Program-made: the position numbers and the translations under genes | From: Sphingobacterium sp. UBA5670 | GTDB taxonomy: Bacteria > Bacteroidota > Bacteroidia > Sphingobacteriales > Sphingobacteriaceae | Reading direction: 5' to 3' | NCBI RefSeq assembly: GCF_002420705.1 | Contig: NZ_DIIM01000004.1 | Coordinates: 119,117-170,552 of the forward strand | DNA length: 51,436 bases | The notes under the pieces: generated by a model | Database searches by the model: none | What the model was told of the DNA's origin: nothing | The model's input: the letters and a program-made list of their open reading frames with translations, nothing else | Shown here: positions 27,345 through 35,997 of the stretch, one piece after another | How the letters are laid out: each line of letters begins with the position of its first letter | Position numbering within the stretch: position 1 is the first letter of the stretch

Positions 27345-28214
27345 TTATGAAAGCACGCCAAACTTACCCGCCTGAAAATCTTCAAAAGCTTGATATATCT
27401 CTGCCTGTGTGTTCATCACAAATGGCCCGTAACTCGCTATAGGTTCGTCAATAGGTTCGCCGCTTAACGTAAGTAATACCGCCTTTTTATTGGCCTTTAT
27501 CGAAATCTCTTCACCATCATGATCAAATAACACAAAGCTATGCTCTCCAGCGACTTCACCATTTACCACAACCTCGCCATTCACCACCAATATCCCAGTG
27601 TTATGATTTTGTGGTACCATAAAGCTCGTTTCATGTTGCTCTTCCAATTGAATATCAAAAAGGTTGATGGGTGTATACGTACTGGCTGGTCCAGTCGTAT
27701 CCTGAAACTTTCCAGCGATCACATTGACTACACCGCCCGCATCTGGCAACACAACTTTACCCATTTGGTCGGCAGTAATCCCCTGATAGTGTGCCGGCGT
27801 TGATTTGTCCTTGGCGGGTAAATTGACCCAGAGTTGAACCATTTCAAACAGTCCTCCTTTTTTCGAAAATTCCTCTTCATGATACTCTTTATGCAATATC
27901 CCTGCTCCAGCAGTCATCCATTGTACATCACCAGGACGGATTATACCCCTATTGCCCGAACTATCATGGTGTGCCACACTGCCTTTGTAAGCGATGGTCA
28001 CAGTTTCAAAGCCTTTGTGCGGGTGGACATCCACTCCCCTTATATGGTCAGAAGGTCCAAAGTCAAATGCTGCATTGAAGTCCAATAGAAGAAAGGGACT
28101 CATCCTTTTCTGGGAAATTCCTTTGCCTGGAATCATATTAAATACGCGAAAACCATCTCCCACCATTCCAGGTTGGGCCGGACGTTGGAAAATCCGTTCG
28201 ATTGATCTTTTCAT
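27345..28214 (-). CDS. Pirin-family cupin protein
   Basis: A 289-residue bicupin. The iron-site residues of pirin are present in the first cupin: H64 and H66 in DVHPHKGFETVT, and H108 with E110 in AGILHKEYHEEE. Bacterial pirins include quercetin 2,3-dioxygenases and redox-linked regulators; which applies here is unknown. It converges with the MFS gene across 168 bases without a gene, and its upstream region contains two dyad symmetries that may be operators. Confidence 0.93.
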   Translation of the reverse strand: MKRSIERIFQRPAQPGMVGDGFRVFNMIPGKGISQKRMSPFLLLDFNAAFDFGPSDHIRGVDVHPHKGFETVTIAYKGSVAHHDSSGNRGIIRPGDVQWMTAGAGILHKEYHEEEFSKKGGLFEMVQLWVNLPAKDKSTPAHYQGITADQMGKVVLPDAGGVVNVIAGKFQDTTGPASTYTPINLFDIQLEEQHETSFMVPQNHNTGILVVNGEVVVNGEVAGEHSFVLFDHDGEEISIKANKKAVLLTLSGEPIDEPIASYGPFVMNTQAEIYQAFEDFQAGKFGVLS

Positions 28215-28254
28215 GTTATTATCTCCTATTTATCGTTGTTTACTAATTCTAATC

Positions 28255-28287
28255 GAAACATAGATTGATGCTATCTATTTATGTTTC
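28255..28287. promoter_or_regulatory. Dyad upstream of the pirin gene
   Basis: GAAACATA (28255-28262) and TATGTTTC (28280-28287) form a perfect inverted repeat, and a second overlapping pair ATAGAT/ATCTAT lies inside. The element is 41 bases ahead of the pirin ATG, where an operator or 5' UTR hairpin would be expected. Confidence 0.35.
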
Positions 28288-28327
28288 TACCTCAAAGTTA
28301 CGACAAGAAGGCACCTGTCACCAACAA

Positions 28328-28356
28328 CCTGGATTAAGGTATAAACTTAATCTAGG
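28328..28356. promoter_or_regulatory. 29-base dyad in the pirin/GNAT intergenic region
   Basis: CCT-G-GATTAAG and CTTAATC-T-AGG are inverted around a seven-base spacer, with one mismatch per arm. This size and symmetry fit a dimeric regulator site. The surrounding 490-base gap (28215-28704) is AT-rich, holds no credible gene, and separates divergent pirin and GNAT genes. Confidence 0.4.
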
Positions 28357-28704
28357 TTAAGAAAATCAAGAACAGTACTTTGAGACGTGAAGGGCATAAT
28401 GATTTTTCTAAAAACAAGGATTATCTAAGCGCCGTACATGAGTTACTACAATAGCGCAATTTGCTCAGTAAAATGTAAATGCCCCGTTAACAATATCATT
28501 TATTAGATTGAACTCACTCCGCTAGTGCACAAAAGCAAATACACTAAGAGAAACACTGTTCAAGAATAGAATTGTTATTCAAAAGTCCTTATATTTATCT
28601 GTATATGTAAACCAAGTTAATAAATATTTTACCACTTTCATCGCTGCAAAGTGTTTGAAATTATAGCATAAAACAACAGGTATAAACTTTTTGACAATTT
28701 TTTA

Positions 28705-29505
28705 ATGACTTTTGAACCTATTCAGATTTCCGACTTACCCCAAATAGCAAAACTATCTCCAGAAGGCTGGGGTGATATTACGGTAAAGGTGAGACATTAT
28801 ATTGACAGTCCATTTTGTTTTCCAATAAAGCTCGTGATCAACCGCAAGATTACATCTATAGGGGCTACTATTGTGCATGATCATGTTGCGTGGCTAGGGC
28901 ATATCATTGTAGATCCAGTTGAACGGGGAAAAGGATATGGAAAAATAATGACCAACGAGCTCATTCGTATCGCTCAACTCAGCAACTGTACAAGTATTCA
29001 ACTTATAGCGACAGATATGGGAGCACCCGTTTACGCAAAAATCGGATTTCAAGAAAGCTCCTCTTATCTTTTCTTTGAAGGCATAGCACTGACTCATCCC
29101 GAAGAATCAGACAACAATATACTTCCTTATCAATCCAACTTTAAATCGGCGCTTCTAACGCTCGATCATGCAATTACTGCTGAACATAGAGAATGTGAGA
29201 TAGAGTCACACCTACAATCTGCCTATGTATACGTGGATAATAACGCGATGAGCGCTTACTATCTTCCAACATTGGGAGAGGGATTTATTGCGTCAAATGA
29301 ACCAACCGCTGGAATCGCCTTACTTAAATTACATTTAAAACAAAATTCAAAAGTTGTACTACCCAAAGAGAACAGGCTTGCAATTTCATTTTTAACGAGT
29401 CAAGGATATACGGTAAAACGCGAAGCGAAACGCATGTATCTTGGTGATCATATCGATGTCCAATTTCGATATATATTTAATAGAATCGGTGGAAATATCG
29501 GTTAA
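28705..29505 (+). CDS. GNAT acetyltransferase with YitH-type C-terminal domain
   Basis: A 266-residue protein with two parts. Residues about 1-130 are a GNAT fold with the acetyl-CoA loop VERGKGYGKIMTNELI (about 73-88) and the VYAKIGFQES segment. Residues about 150-260 resemble the second, Acetyltransf_18-like domain of YitH/HolE proteins, including a VLPKENRLAISFLTSQGY segment. The acceptor is unknown. Its stop overlaps the opposing MFS stop: both use the shared TTAA at 29502-29505. Confidence 0.85.
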   Translation: MTFEPIQISDLPQIAKLSPEGWGDITVKVRHYIDSPFCFPIKLVINRKITSIGATIVHDHVAWLGHIIVDPVERGKGYGKIMTNELIRIAQLSNCTSIQLIATDMGAPVYAKIGFQESSSYLFFEGIALTHPEESDNNILPYQSNFKSALLTLDHAITAEHRECEIESHLQSAYVYVDNNAMSAYYLPTLGEGFIASNEPTAGIALLKLHLKQNSKVVLPKENRLAISFLTSQGYTVKREAKRMYLGDHIDVQFRYIFNRIGGNIG

Positions 29506-30695
29506 GACAACACATCCGTCAACGCTTGTTCTTTAATAACAACCGCTGCCTTTTTGCTTCGTCGGATGTAGCATAAAGAAATGATTATTCCCAAAGCAGC
29601 CATTATGGAACCAACCAGAGCCGGTGAAGTATAACCATAACCTCGATCAATTGGAACACCACCCCAAAAAGCGCCTAGTGCATTTGCAATATTAAAACAA
29701 GCAGGTCCTAAAGAGGCAACGAGCATTTCAGCATCACTCTTTACCGAATTAAGCAATAACAAGGTTAAAGAAGGTACCAGTGCAAATGTAGTAACTCCGG
29801 TTAAAAAAGTCATCACCAAGGATATCCAAACGTTATCGGACAAGGTATAAATAAGCAGCATACATAAAATTTGAACCACCAGTACTCCTATGACCACCTT
29901 AGCTGGCGAAAAAGCATCAGTCAGCTTTCCTCCGATCAAATTTCCTACAAACATCCCTAGCCCCGCTAAAACCATAATATAGGGCAAGTATTTATTAGCA
30001 ATACCAGACACTTCGGTCATCAGCGGAGCAATATAGCTTATCCAGGCAAACAGGGCTCCTGGCGCTACTGAAAAGAGCAAAACCATATACCAGACATTAA
30101 CATTAAGAAAAATACCGAAGTCCTTCCAAGGATTGTTTTTAGGTGCTGCTTTCATATTAGGCATCCATAACTTTAATGCTAGCATGGTCAAAATACCGAC
30201 AGCAACAATCAATAAAAAAGTATAACGCCATGAAAATTGATGTCCAATATAAGTACCCAATGGTACGCCCAATAAATTGGCAACGGTTAATCCCGAGAAC
30301 ATTGTTGCTACGGCCTGCGCTTCTTTTCCTTTATCAGCTAGCCTGCTCGCAATAACAGATCCTACACCAAAAAAAGCACCGTGCGGCAATCCCGAAATAA
30401 AACGTGACACCAACAAAAGACCATAATCCGGCGCAATCAAAGATAAACCGTTAAACAGGGTAAATAAACCCATTAGGATAATCAAGGTTTTCAGTGGAGA
30501 GAATCGATTCATAACAACTACCAGTAGTGGCGCGCCAATCACAACACCCAAGGCGTATGCGGTAATTAGATAACCAGCTTCTGGAATTGAAACGCGTAGG
30601 CTCTGCGCAACATCTGGCAACATTCCCATCATACTAAATTCGGTAATTCCTATGCCCAATCCACCAAGCGCAAGTGCCAATAAACTCTTCTTCAT
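29502..30695 (-). CDS. AraJ-like MFS transporter
   Basis: A 397-residue major facilitator of the AraJ/sugar-efflux/drug-efflux group with 12 predicted helices. The first helix region GIGITEFSMMGMLPDVA and the AYALGVVIGAPLLVV segment match that family closely; helix 5 contains the NLLGVPLGTYIG exporter motif. The physiological substrate is unknown. It is divergent from the sulfatase and converges with the GNAT gene with overlapping stops. Confidence 0.9.
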   Translation of the reverse strand: MKKSLLALALGGLGIGITEFSMMGMLPDVAQSLRVSIPEAGYLITAYALGVVIGAPLLVVVMNRFSPLKTLIILMGLFTLFNGLSLIAPDYGLLLVSRFISGLPHGAFFGVGSVIASRLADKGKEAQAVATMFSGLTVANLLGVPLGTYIGHQFSWRYTFLLIVAVGILTMLALKLWMPNMKAAPKNNPWKDFGIFLNVNVWYMVLLFSVAPGALFAWISYIAPLMTEVSGIANKYLPYIMVLAGLGMFVGNLIGGKLTDAFSPAKVVIGVLVVQILCMLLIYTLSDNVWISLVMTFLTGVTTFALVPSLTLLLLNSVKSDAEMLVASLGPACFNIANALGAFWGGVPIDRGYGYTSPALVGSIMAALGIIISLCYIRRSKKAAVVIKEQALTDVLS

Positions 30696-30863
30696 ATATA
30701 ATCAAAATTATTAATAGCACAAATTTCTATCAGAATAATTAAAGAAACAAATTATTTAAATAGCATAATCTATCATTAATCTGATAGGTCTACTCTATTT
30801 CACCGAAAACCTTTATATTTAAAAAAATAAAATAAATCTGCACTCAACAACTCAATCTTAACC

Positions 30864-32459
30864 ATGAAACTATATTATTTCCTCATCCTCACCTTGAGCA
30901 TACTTGTACCCTGTATGATGATGGCGCAAACAGGCAAAATAAAAAAGCACCCAAATATTGTTTATATCATGAGTGATGATCACGGCTATCAGGCTATTAG
31001 CGCCTATGGTTATGGGTTGAACGAAACTCCTCACATTGATCGATTGGCAAAGGAAGGCGCGATCTTCACCCGTGCCACGGTGACAAATTCGCTATGCGCC
31101 CCTAGCAGGGCTGTACTGTTAACAGGGAAACACAGTTATATCAATGGAAAAATTGATAACGAGGCAAAATTCGATTGGAATCAGAATAACTTCGCGAAAA
31201 TCCTCCAAAAAAACGGCTACCAAACCGCATTGATAGGTAAAATCCACATGGACGGTCTGCCTCAGGGTTTTGACCACTCAGCTGTTCTCATTGATCAGGG
31301 GGAATACTATAATCCAAACTTTATTATCGATGGTGTTAAACAGCAAATCCAAGGTTACGTTTCCGACCTAACCACCGACATGACATTGGATTGGATCGCT
31401 CAACGAGATACAAGCAGGCCATTCTGTGTGCTCTATCACCAAAAAGCACCTCACCGGGAGTGGTTACCCGCCTTACGGCATCTTCAACAGTATACATCAA
31501 AAAACTATAAAGAACCTAGTAACCTATTCGATACCTACGAAGGAAGAGGAACGGCAGCAAAAACCGCAGAAATGAATATCCTCAAACATATGAACTGGGC
31601 CGGAGACAACAAGATACCACCTGCACTAATGGATGAATTGGGTATAAAAGAATACCTAACCTGGGATAAAGCCGCTTTTAATGGAAATTTGGGAAGGATG
31701 ACCGCAACACAGCGTGCAACATGGGATTCGATCTACAGCCCAATTATGGCAGATTTTCAAATGAAATACCACAACATGTCCAAAGAAGACCTTATGCGCT
31801 GGCGATATCAGCGTTATATGCAAGACTACTTAGGCACAGTTGCTGCTGTAGATGAAGGCGTTGGACGTCTATTGGATTTTCTGAAAGAAAATGGTCTTGA
31901 TGAAAATACAATTGTCATTTACACCTCGGACCAGGGCTTTTACCTTGGAGAACATGGCTGGTTTGATAAGCGTTTTATGTATGAAGAATCCCTTCGTACA
32001 CCCTTATTAATCCGCTACCCAGCAGAAATAAAAGCTGGCCAATCTTCAAAAGCACTTGTCCAAAATCTTGATTTTGCACCTACAATCCTAGATTATGCAG
32101 GGCTTGCGGCACCAAAAGATATGCAGGGAAAATCATTCCGTGGCTTACTCAACGGGAAAGAACATACATGGCGTGATGCCGTCTATTACACCTATTATGA
32201 ATACCCCTCCATTCATATGGTAAAACGCCACTACGGAATTCGGACAGAAAGATATAAACTGATCCATTTCTACTACGACAAGGATGAGTGGGAATTATAT
32301 GACCTTGAAAAAGATCCGCAGGAAATGCAGAATGTATACAACATGCAAGCTTATCATAAAGTGCGTGAACAAATGCATGATAAATTGCGCGAAGCCCGGG
32401 CTTACTATAAAGATTCAGATGAAAATGACAAGAAGTTTTTACCAAAAATAAAACCTTGA
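30864..32459 (+). CDS. Secreted S1-family sulfatase
   Basis: A 531-residue arylsulfatase-fold enzyme with a signal peptide (about 1-21, ending MMMAQ). Metal ligands D38-D39 lie in IMSDDHG, and the catalytic CAPSR box has C78, the residue matured to formylglycine by an anaerobic or aerobic sulfatase-maturing enzyme not encoded here. YTSDQGFYLGEHGWFDKR (about 354-371) supplies further metal ligands. Overall it resembles N-acetylglucosamine-6-O-sulfatase-type S1 enzymes of glycan-degrading Bacteroidota; substrate is inferred only. No glycosidase is adjacent. Confidence 0.9.
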   Translation: MKLYYFLILTLSILVPCMMMAQTGKIKKHPNIVYIMSDDHGYQAISAYGYGLNETPHIDRLAKEGAIFTRATVTNSLCAPSRAVLLTGKHSYINGKIDNEAKFDWNQNNFAKILQKNGYQTALIGKIHMDGLPQGFDHSAVLIDQGEYYNPNFIIDGVKQQIQGYVSDLTTDMTLDWIAQRDTSRPFCVLYHQKAPHREWLPALRHLQQYTSKNYKEPSNLFDTYEGRGTAAKTAEMNILKHMNWAGDNKIPPALMDELGIKEYLTWDKAAFNGNLGRMTATQRATWDSIYSPIMADFQMKYHNMSKEDLMRWRYQRYMQDYLGTVAAVDEGVGRLLDFLKENGLDENTIVIYTSDQGFYLGEHGWFDKRFMYEESLRTPLLIRYPAEIKAGQSSKALVQNLDFAPTILDYAGLAAPKDMQGKSFRGLLNGKEHTWRDAVYYTYYEYPSIHMVKRHYGIRTERYKLIHFYYDKDEWELYDLEKDPQEMQNVYNMQAYHKVREQMHDKLREARAYYKDSDENDKKFLPKIKP

Positions 32460-32484
32460 TTTACTGGAGCAATGCTCCAGTAAA
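32460..32484. terminator. Convergent hairpin after the sulfatase gene
   Basis: An 11-base perfect stem TTTACTGGAGC/GCTCCAGTAAA with a three-base loop begins right at the sulfatase stop. No long T run follows, so it is a probable but weak terminator for either converging gene. Confidence 0.55.
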
Positions 32485-32501
32485 TTATATGCGTTAGCGA
32501 T

Positions 32502-33299
32502 CTAAAAAGGATTGCACTTAAAATAACGTCTCAAAATACGTCTGACATCTCTGTTGTCAGCTTTAAGGAGGATAGCTTCTCGTTTTTTCTTTTCACTACG
32601 AACACGTTTATGGCAATAACCAAATCCCTTATACTGACCATCCAAGAGGTAAACTAGTCCCTTTTCTTCGGGTGTACGGCCTAGAAATTCCAAAAATATT
32701 TCGCCTAGCGGGAGTTCAGAAGAGGCCACAAACTCCTGAACCCTTCTATTATAATCTTCCGGTAGCTCCTGCGCAATACAAGCCCCCTTACAGGTTTTCA
32801 ACATGTACTGAAAACAATGCCGCGTATAAGTCTGCAGCCTGTTTATCTTTTGGCAGAGCTGGTAAGTTTCCACAATCTTGAATAACTGCTCTTTCCCTTC
32901 CTGATGACTCGAGAAGGTCATTAACTCCTCACGTTCGGAATCCAGCGCTTCCACTTGAAGGACTTGATAGCCCGATGGATTTGTCTCTAAATAAAGGCCA
33001 AATCCATAGTAGGTTCGACGCTGTGCACGGTTGTAAAACGGCTGATGTTTTTTGATCAGGTCAGATTCATATAAAAGGGCTAATAATTCGTGACCTGTCA
33101 ATTCAAACCTCACGCGATAAGCCGCTCCCTGGATTTTACGTTCCTTAAAATCTGTACTTCTAAAATGTTGCAATAACCTATTTCTGATATCGATACTCTT
33201 ACCGACATAAATTAACACATCATTCTTATCGTAAATATAATATACGCCGATTGCAGAAGGCACGCCTTCAAGCAATCTCGCAATTTGCTCTTTCGTCAT
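32502..33299 (-). CDS. GIY-YIG (UvrC/Cho-like) endonuclease
   Basis: A 265-residue protein with an N-terminal GIY-YIG nuclease domain (about 14-90): GVYYIYDKNDVLIYVGKS is the degenerate GIY...YVG motif, with the conserved Arg in IRNRLLQHF and Glu in LLALLYESDLIKK. The C-terminal part with a KTCKGACI Cys pair resembles the UvrC and Cho middle region. In many Bacteroidota this module is fused behind a DnaQ-type exonuclease; here it stands alone. It probably makes repair incisions. GTG at 33302 precedes ATG 33299; the ATG overlaps the stop of a small upstream frame (TGATG). Confidence 0.85.
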   Translation of the reverse strand: MTKEQIARLLEGVPSAIGVYYIYDKNDVLIYVGKSIDIRNRLLQHFRSTDFKERKIQGAAYRVRFELTGHELLALLYESDLIKKHQPFYNRAQRRTYYGFGLYLETNPSGYQVLQVEALDSEREELMTFSSHQEGKEQLFKIVETYQLCQKINRLQTYTRHCFQYMLKTCKGACIAQELPEDYNRRVQEFVASSELPLGEIFLEFLGRTPEEKGLVYLLDGQYKGFGYCHKRVRSEKKKREAILLKADNRDVRRILRRYFKCNPF

Positions 33300-33469
33300 C
33301 ACTTGTACTCCATGTAATACATTTGCTTATCAGCAATAATAGCCACGCTCAAATATACTAATATATTTAGCGTTAAAAATAAAATGATAGCGAAAAAAAT
33401 AGCAAACGTATCTGGTAGAAAGAATACAACGGCATCTTCAATCGTACAACAAAAGCTAAGGTAATGCAT
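33299..33469 (-). CDS. Possible 56-residue membrane protein coupled to the nuclease gene
   Basis: A short frame (ATG 33469 to TGA 33299-33301) encodes a peptide with one long hydrophobic stretch (about residues 13-46, FAIFFAIILFLTLNILVYL) and a short polar tail. Its TGA overlaps the nuclease ATG by one base, the classical arrangement for translational coupling, which is the main support. No family is recognised and chance cannot be excluded in AT-rich sequence. Confidence 0.35.
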   Translation of the reverse strand: MHYLSFCCTIEDAVVFFLPDTFAIFFAIILFLTLNILVYLSVAIIADKQMYYMEYK

Positions 33470-33575
33470 AACAATTGAATGAAAAACAAATGCGATTGAC
33501 ACGCTTTGAAGACATGTGGCAAAAAGATAAATTGCAAATCAACAACAAAATGCAGCCATTATCTGTTCAGATGAT

Positions 33576-33863
33576 ATGGGAAAAAATTATACAAAGGGAA
33601 ACACGATTAGTAGCGGAGCATATACTGCAAAGGGTAAAAAGGAAAAAAAATACATTGTCAGCGAGATTAAGCGCGATGGAGAACTGGTCGGCGTCGGTAT
33701 TTATTATGACGGATCGGATGAACTTCGTGCAGCGGTTGTGATTAATGATCAAGGACAAGGAGTTGAAATCCGCAACCTCCATGACGAACATTACCCAGAA
33801 GCGCAAGCAGATGATGACTTGGCTTTTCTATGGCCTCTTTATGAAAAAATGGTCAGCAAATAA
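33576..33863 (+). CDS. Hypothetical 95-residue protein
   Basis: A small soluble protein with a Lys/Gly-rich start and an acidic C-terminal half containing LHDEHYPEAQADDDLAF. No signal peptide, membrane segment or recognised motif. An overlapping frame (33475-33741) has much less protein-like composition, so this frame is preferred. It is divergent from the nuclease and converges with the zinc ATPase, with a stem-loop in between. Function unknown. Confidence 0.6.
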   Translation: MGKNYTKGNTISSGAYTAKGKKEKKYIVSEIKRDGELVGVGIYYDGSDELRAAVVINDQGQGVEIRNLHDEHYPEAQADDDLAFLWPLYEKMVSK

Positions 33864-33873
33864 CGTTATATAT

Positions 33874-33913
33874 ACACCCGTCCTCCATCTCATCAAATTA
33901 GAAGGACGAGTGT
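33874..33913. terminator. Stem-loop between convergent genes
   Basis: ACAC-C-CGTCCT (33874-33884) pairs with AGGACG-A-GTGT (33903-33913) with one mismatch and an 18-base loop. It sits between the 95-residue gene and the end of the metal-efflux operon and probably ends transcription of one or both. Confidence 0.45.
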
Positions 33914-33929
33914 AAAACAGAATTTATCG

Positions 33930-35963
33930 CTAAAACTTCATTTTCTGAATTCTTATCGCATTCAATATGGCAATTAAGGATACACCAACATCGGCAAATA
34001 CAGCCTCCCACATTGTTGCCAAACCTCCAGCTCCAAGAATCAACACGATCCCTTTGACTATAAAAGCAAGGCCTATATTCTGATAAACAACTTTTTTCGT
34101 TTCTTTTCCTATGCGAATTGCCATCGGAATTTTGGAAGGTTTGTCGTCCTGTATGACAACATCGGCCGTTTCGATTGTCGCATCACTGCCCAGTCCGCCC
34201 ATCGCTATTCCGACATCACTTAGTGCGACAACAGGAGCATCGTTGACACCATCACCAACAAAAGCAACAGATTCATTTAACGCCTTTATCTCCTTCACCT
34301 TGTTTACTTTATCCTCCGGAAGTAAATCTCCGTAGGCCTGATCTATGCCGAGCTCCTTGGCAACATACGCGACTACCGTCGTCTTGTCCCCACTCAGCAT
34401 CGTCGCTTTTACACCGAGCTTATGCAAAAGCTGGATCGTAAGCGCAGCATCCGCTTTAATGCGATCCGCGATGGTCATAAACCCAACAAATTTACCGTCC
34501 AAAGCGATTGCAATAGTGGTATATACGATACTATTCGGATTGATATCATAGGCTACATTAAACTTGTCTAGCAATTTAAAATTTCCTACCAACAGTACTT
34601 TACCGTCAGTAATAGCTTTTAGCCCATGCCCAGCTATTTCTTCCACATCATCAAGACTGACCGCTTCATCGACCTCGCCAGCATATTCTCTGATCGCCGT
34701 TGCAACCGGATGACTACTGTGGCTCTCTATTTTATTGACGAGCTTCAAAATCCTGTCCTCATCATAACCGGCCTGTAGTTTAATTTCCTGCACCTTGAAA
34801 ACGCCCGCGGTCATTGTCCCGGTTTTATCCATCACGACATGTCGGATGTCGGCCATCGCATCCAAAAAATTACTACCCTTAAATAGAATACCATTTCTGC
34901 TCGCGGCACCTATTCCACCAAAATATCCCAAAGGAATTGAAATGACCAGTGCACAGGGACAAGAAATCACTAAAAACACAAGAGCTCTGTACAACCAGTC
35001 GCTAAAGACATATTGAGCGACAAACAAGTAAGGCAGGAGACAGATTCCAATGGCTAAAAAGACCACAATTGGCGTGTATATCTTCGCAAACTTCCGAATA
35101 AACAATTCTGTCGGTGCTTTTTGAGCTGTCGCGTTCTGTACAAGTTCAAGGATCTTACTCAGCTTGCTATCTTGATAAGCGGTTGTCACCCGAATTAGAC
35201 TCACGGTATTCATATTGATCATTCCGGCCAGTACAACATCACCCTTCATCTTTGTATCTGGCTTGCTCTCGCCAGTCAGCGCGGCTGTATTAAATGCACC
35301 TTGTTCAGACAGCAATTCACCATCCAGCCCAAGCTTTTCTCCAGGTTTCAGCTGAATTATTGCTCCTATACCTGCATCGGCAGCTTTGATCACTTTGCTC
35401 TTTCCATTCTCCAAAATGGTCACTTCATCCGGACGCTGATCCAGCAATGCCTTAATATTACTTTTTGCCCGACTCACCGCCAAGGTCTGAAAAACCTCTC
35501 CTACGGCGTAAAATAACATCACCGCTACAGCCTCTGGGTACTCTTTGATTCCAAAAGCTCCTAGGGTAGCAATACTCATTAGCAAAAACTCCGAAAAGAT
35601 TTCCCCTTTGGCTATACTCTTTAATGCGTCTCTGATGACAGGAAGCCCTACTGGCAGATAGGATAATATGTACCAGCTTGTACGAACCCAATCCTTAAAC
35701 CACGATTGCGCAATCCAATTATCCATGGCTATTGCAGCAATGAGCAAGACAAAAGAAATAAGCGCAGGTAGAAACAGCTGCCCCTGATTAGCCCCCGCTG
35801 TCGAGTGATCGTGACCGTCCTCATCAGCACTATGATCATGACCGGGACTGGAAGCCGGAGCTTCCCCAATAAGGTCCTCAGCTCCGGCCTGGTTATATAT
35901 TTTTTCTGTCTGTGTACAACAAAGCTGTCTGCCTTGTGCATCATAACGATGTTTATGTTCCAT
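33930..35963 (-). CDS. Zn/Cd/Pb-type P1B ATPase
   Basis: A 677-residue heavy-metal ATPase of the ZntA/CadA type. It has the CPCALVISIP ion site, which with the late Lys/Asp helices favours Zn(II), Cd(II) or Pb(II), the phosphorylation motif DKTGTMTAG, SHPVATAI and GDGVNDAPV. The usual N-terminal HMA domain is missing; instead residues 1-64 carry a CC pair (RQLCC) and His-rich repeats (GHDHSADEDGHDHS), a possible metal sensor or scoop. It is the last gene of a minus-strand operon after czcB (34-base gap) and czcA, giving inner-membrane export to complement the envelope-spanning pump. Confidence 0.93.
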   Translation of the reverse strand: MEHKHRYDAQGRQLCCTQTEKIYNQAGAEDLIGEAPASSPGHDHSADEDGHDHSTAGANQGQLFLPALISFVLLIAAIAMDNWIAQSWFKDWVRTSWYILSYLPVGLPVIRDALKSIAKGEIFSEFLLMSIATLGAFGIKEYPEAVAVMLFYAVGEVFQTLAVSRAKSNIKALLDQRPDEVTILENGKSKVIKAADAGIGAIIQLKPGEKLGLDGELLSEQGAFNTAALTGESKPDTKMKGDVVLAGMINMNTVSLIRVTTAYQDSKLSKILELVQNATAQKAPTELFIRKFAKIYTPIVVFLAIGICLLPYLFVAQYVFSDWLYRALVFLVISCPCALVISIPLGYFGGIGAASRNGILFKGSNFLDAMADIRHVVMDKTGTMTAGVFKVQEIKLQAGYDEDRILKLVNKIESHSSHPVATAIREYAGEVDEAVSLDDVEEIAGHGLKAITDGKVLLVGNFKLLDKFNVAYDINPNSIVYTTIAIALDGKFVGFMTIADRIKADAALTIQLLHKLGVKATMLSGDKTTVVAYVAKELGIDQAYGDLLPEDKVNKVKEIKALNESVAFVGDGVNDAPVVALSDVGIAMGGLGSDATIETADVVIQDDKPSKIPMAIRIGKETKKVVYQNIGLAFIVKGIVLILGAGGLATMWEAVFADVGVSLIAILNAIRIQKMKF

Positions 35964-35997
35964 AACTTGCTTTGATTATGTTAACAAATGCTGTCAA

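Noticed and set aside
33475..33741. 88-residue frame overlapping the 95-residue hypothetical gene
   Set aside because: Different frame with less protein-like composition; the 95-residue frame extends cleanly to a stop followed by a stem-loop.
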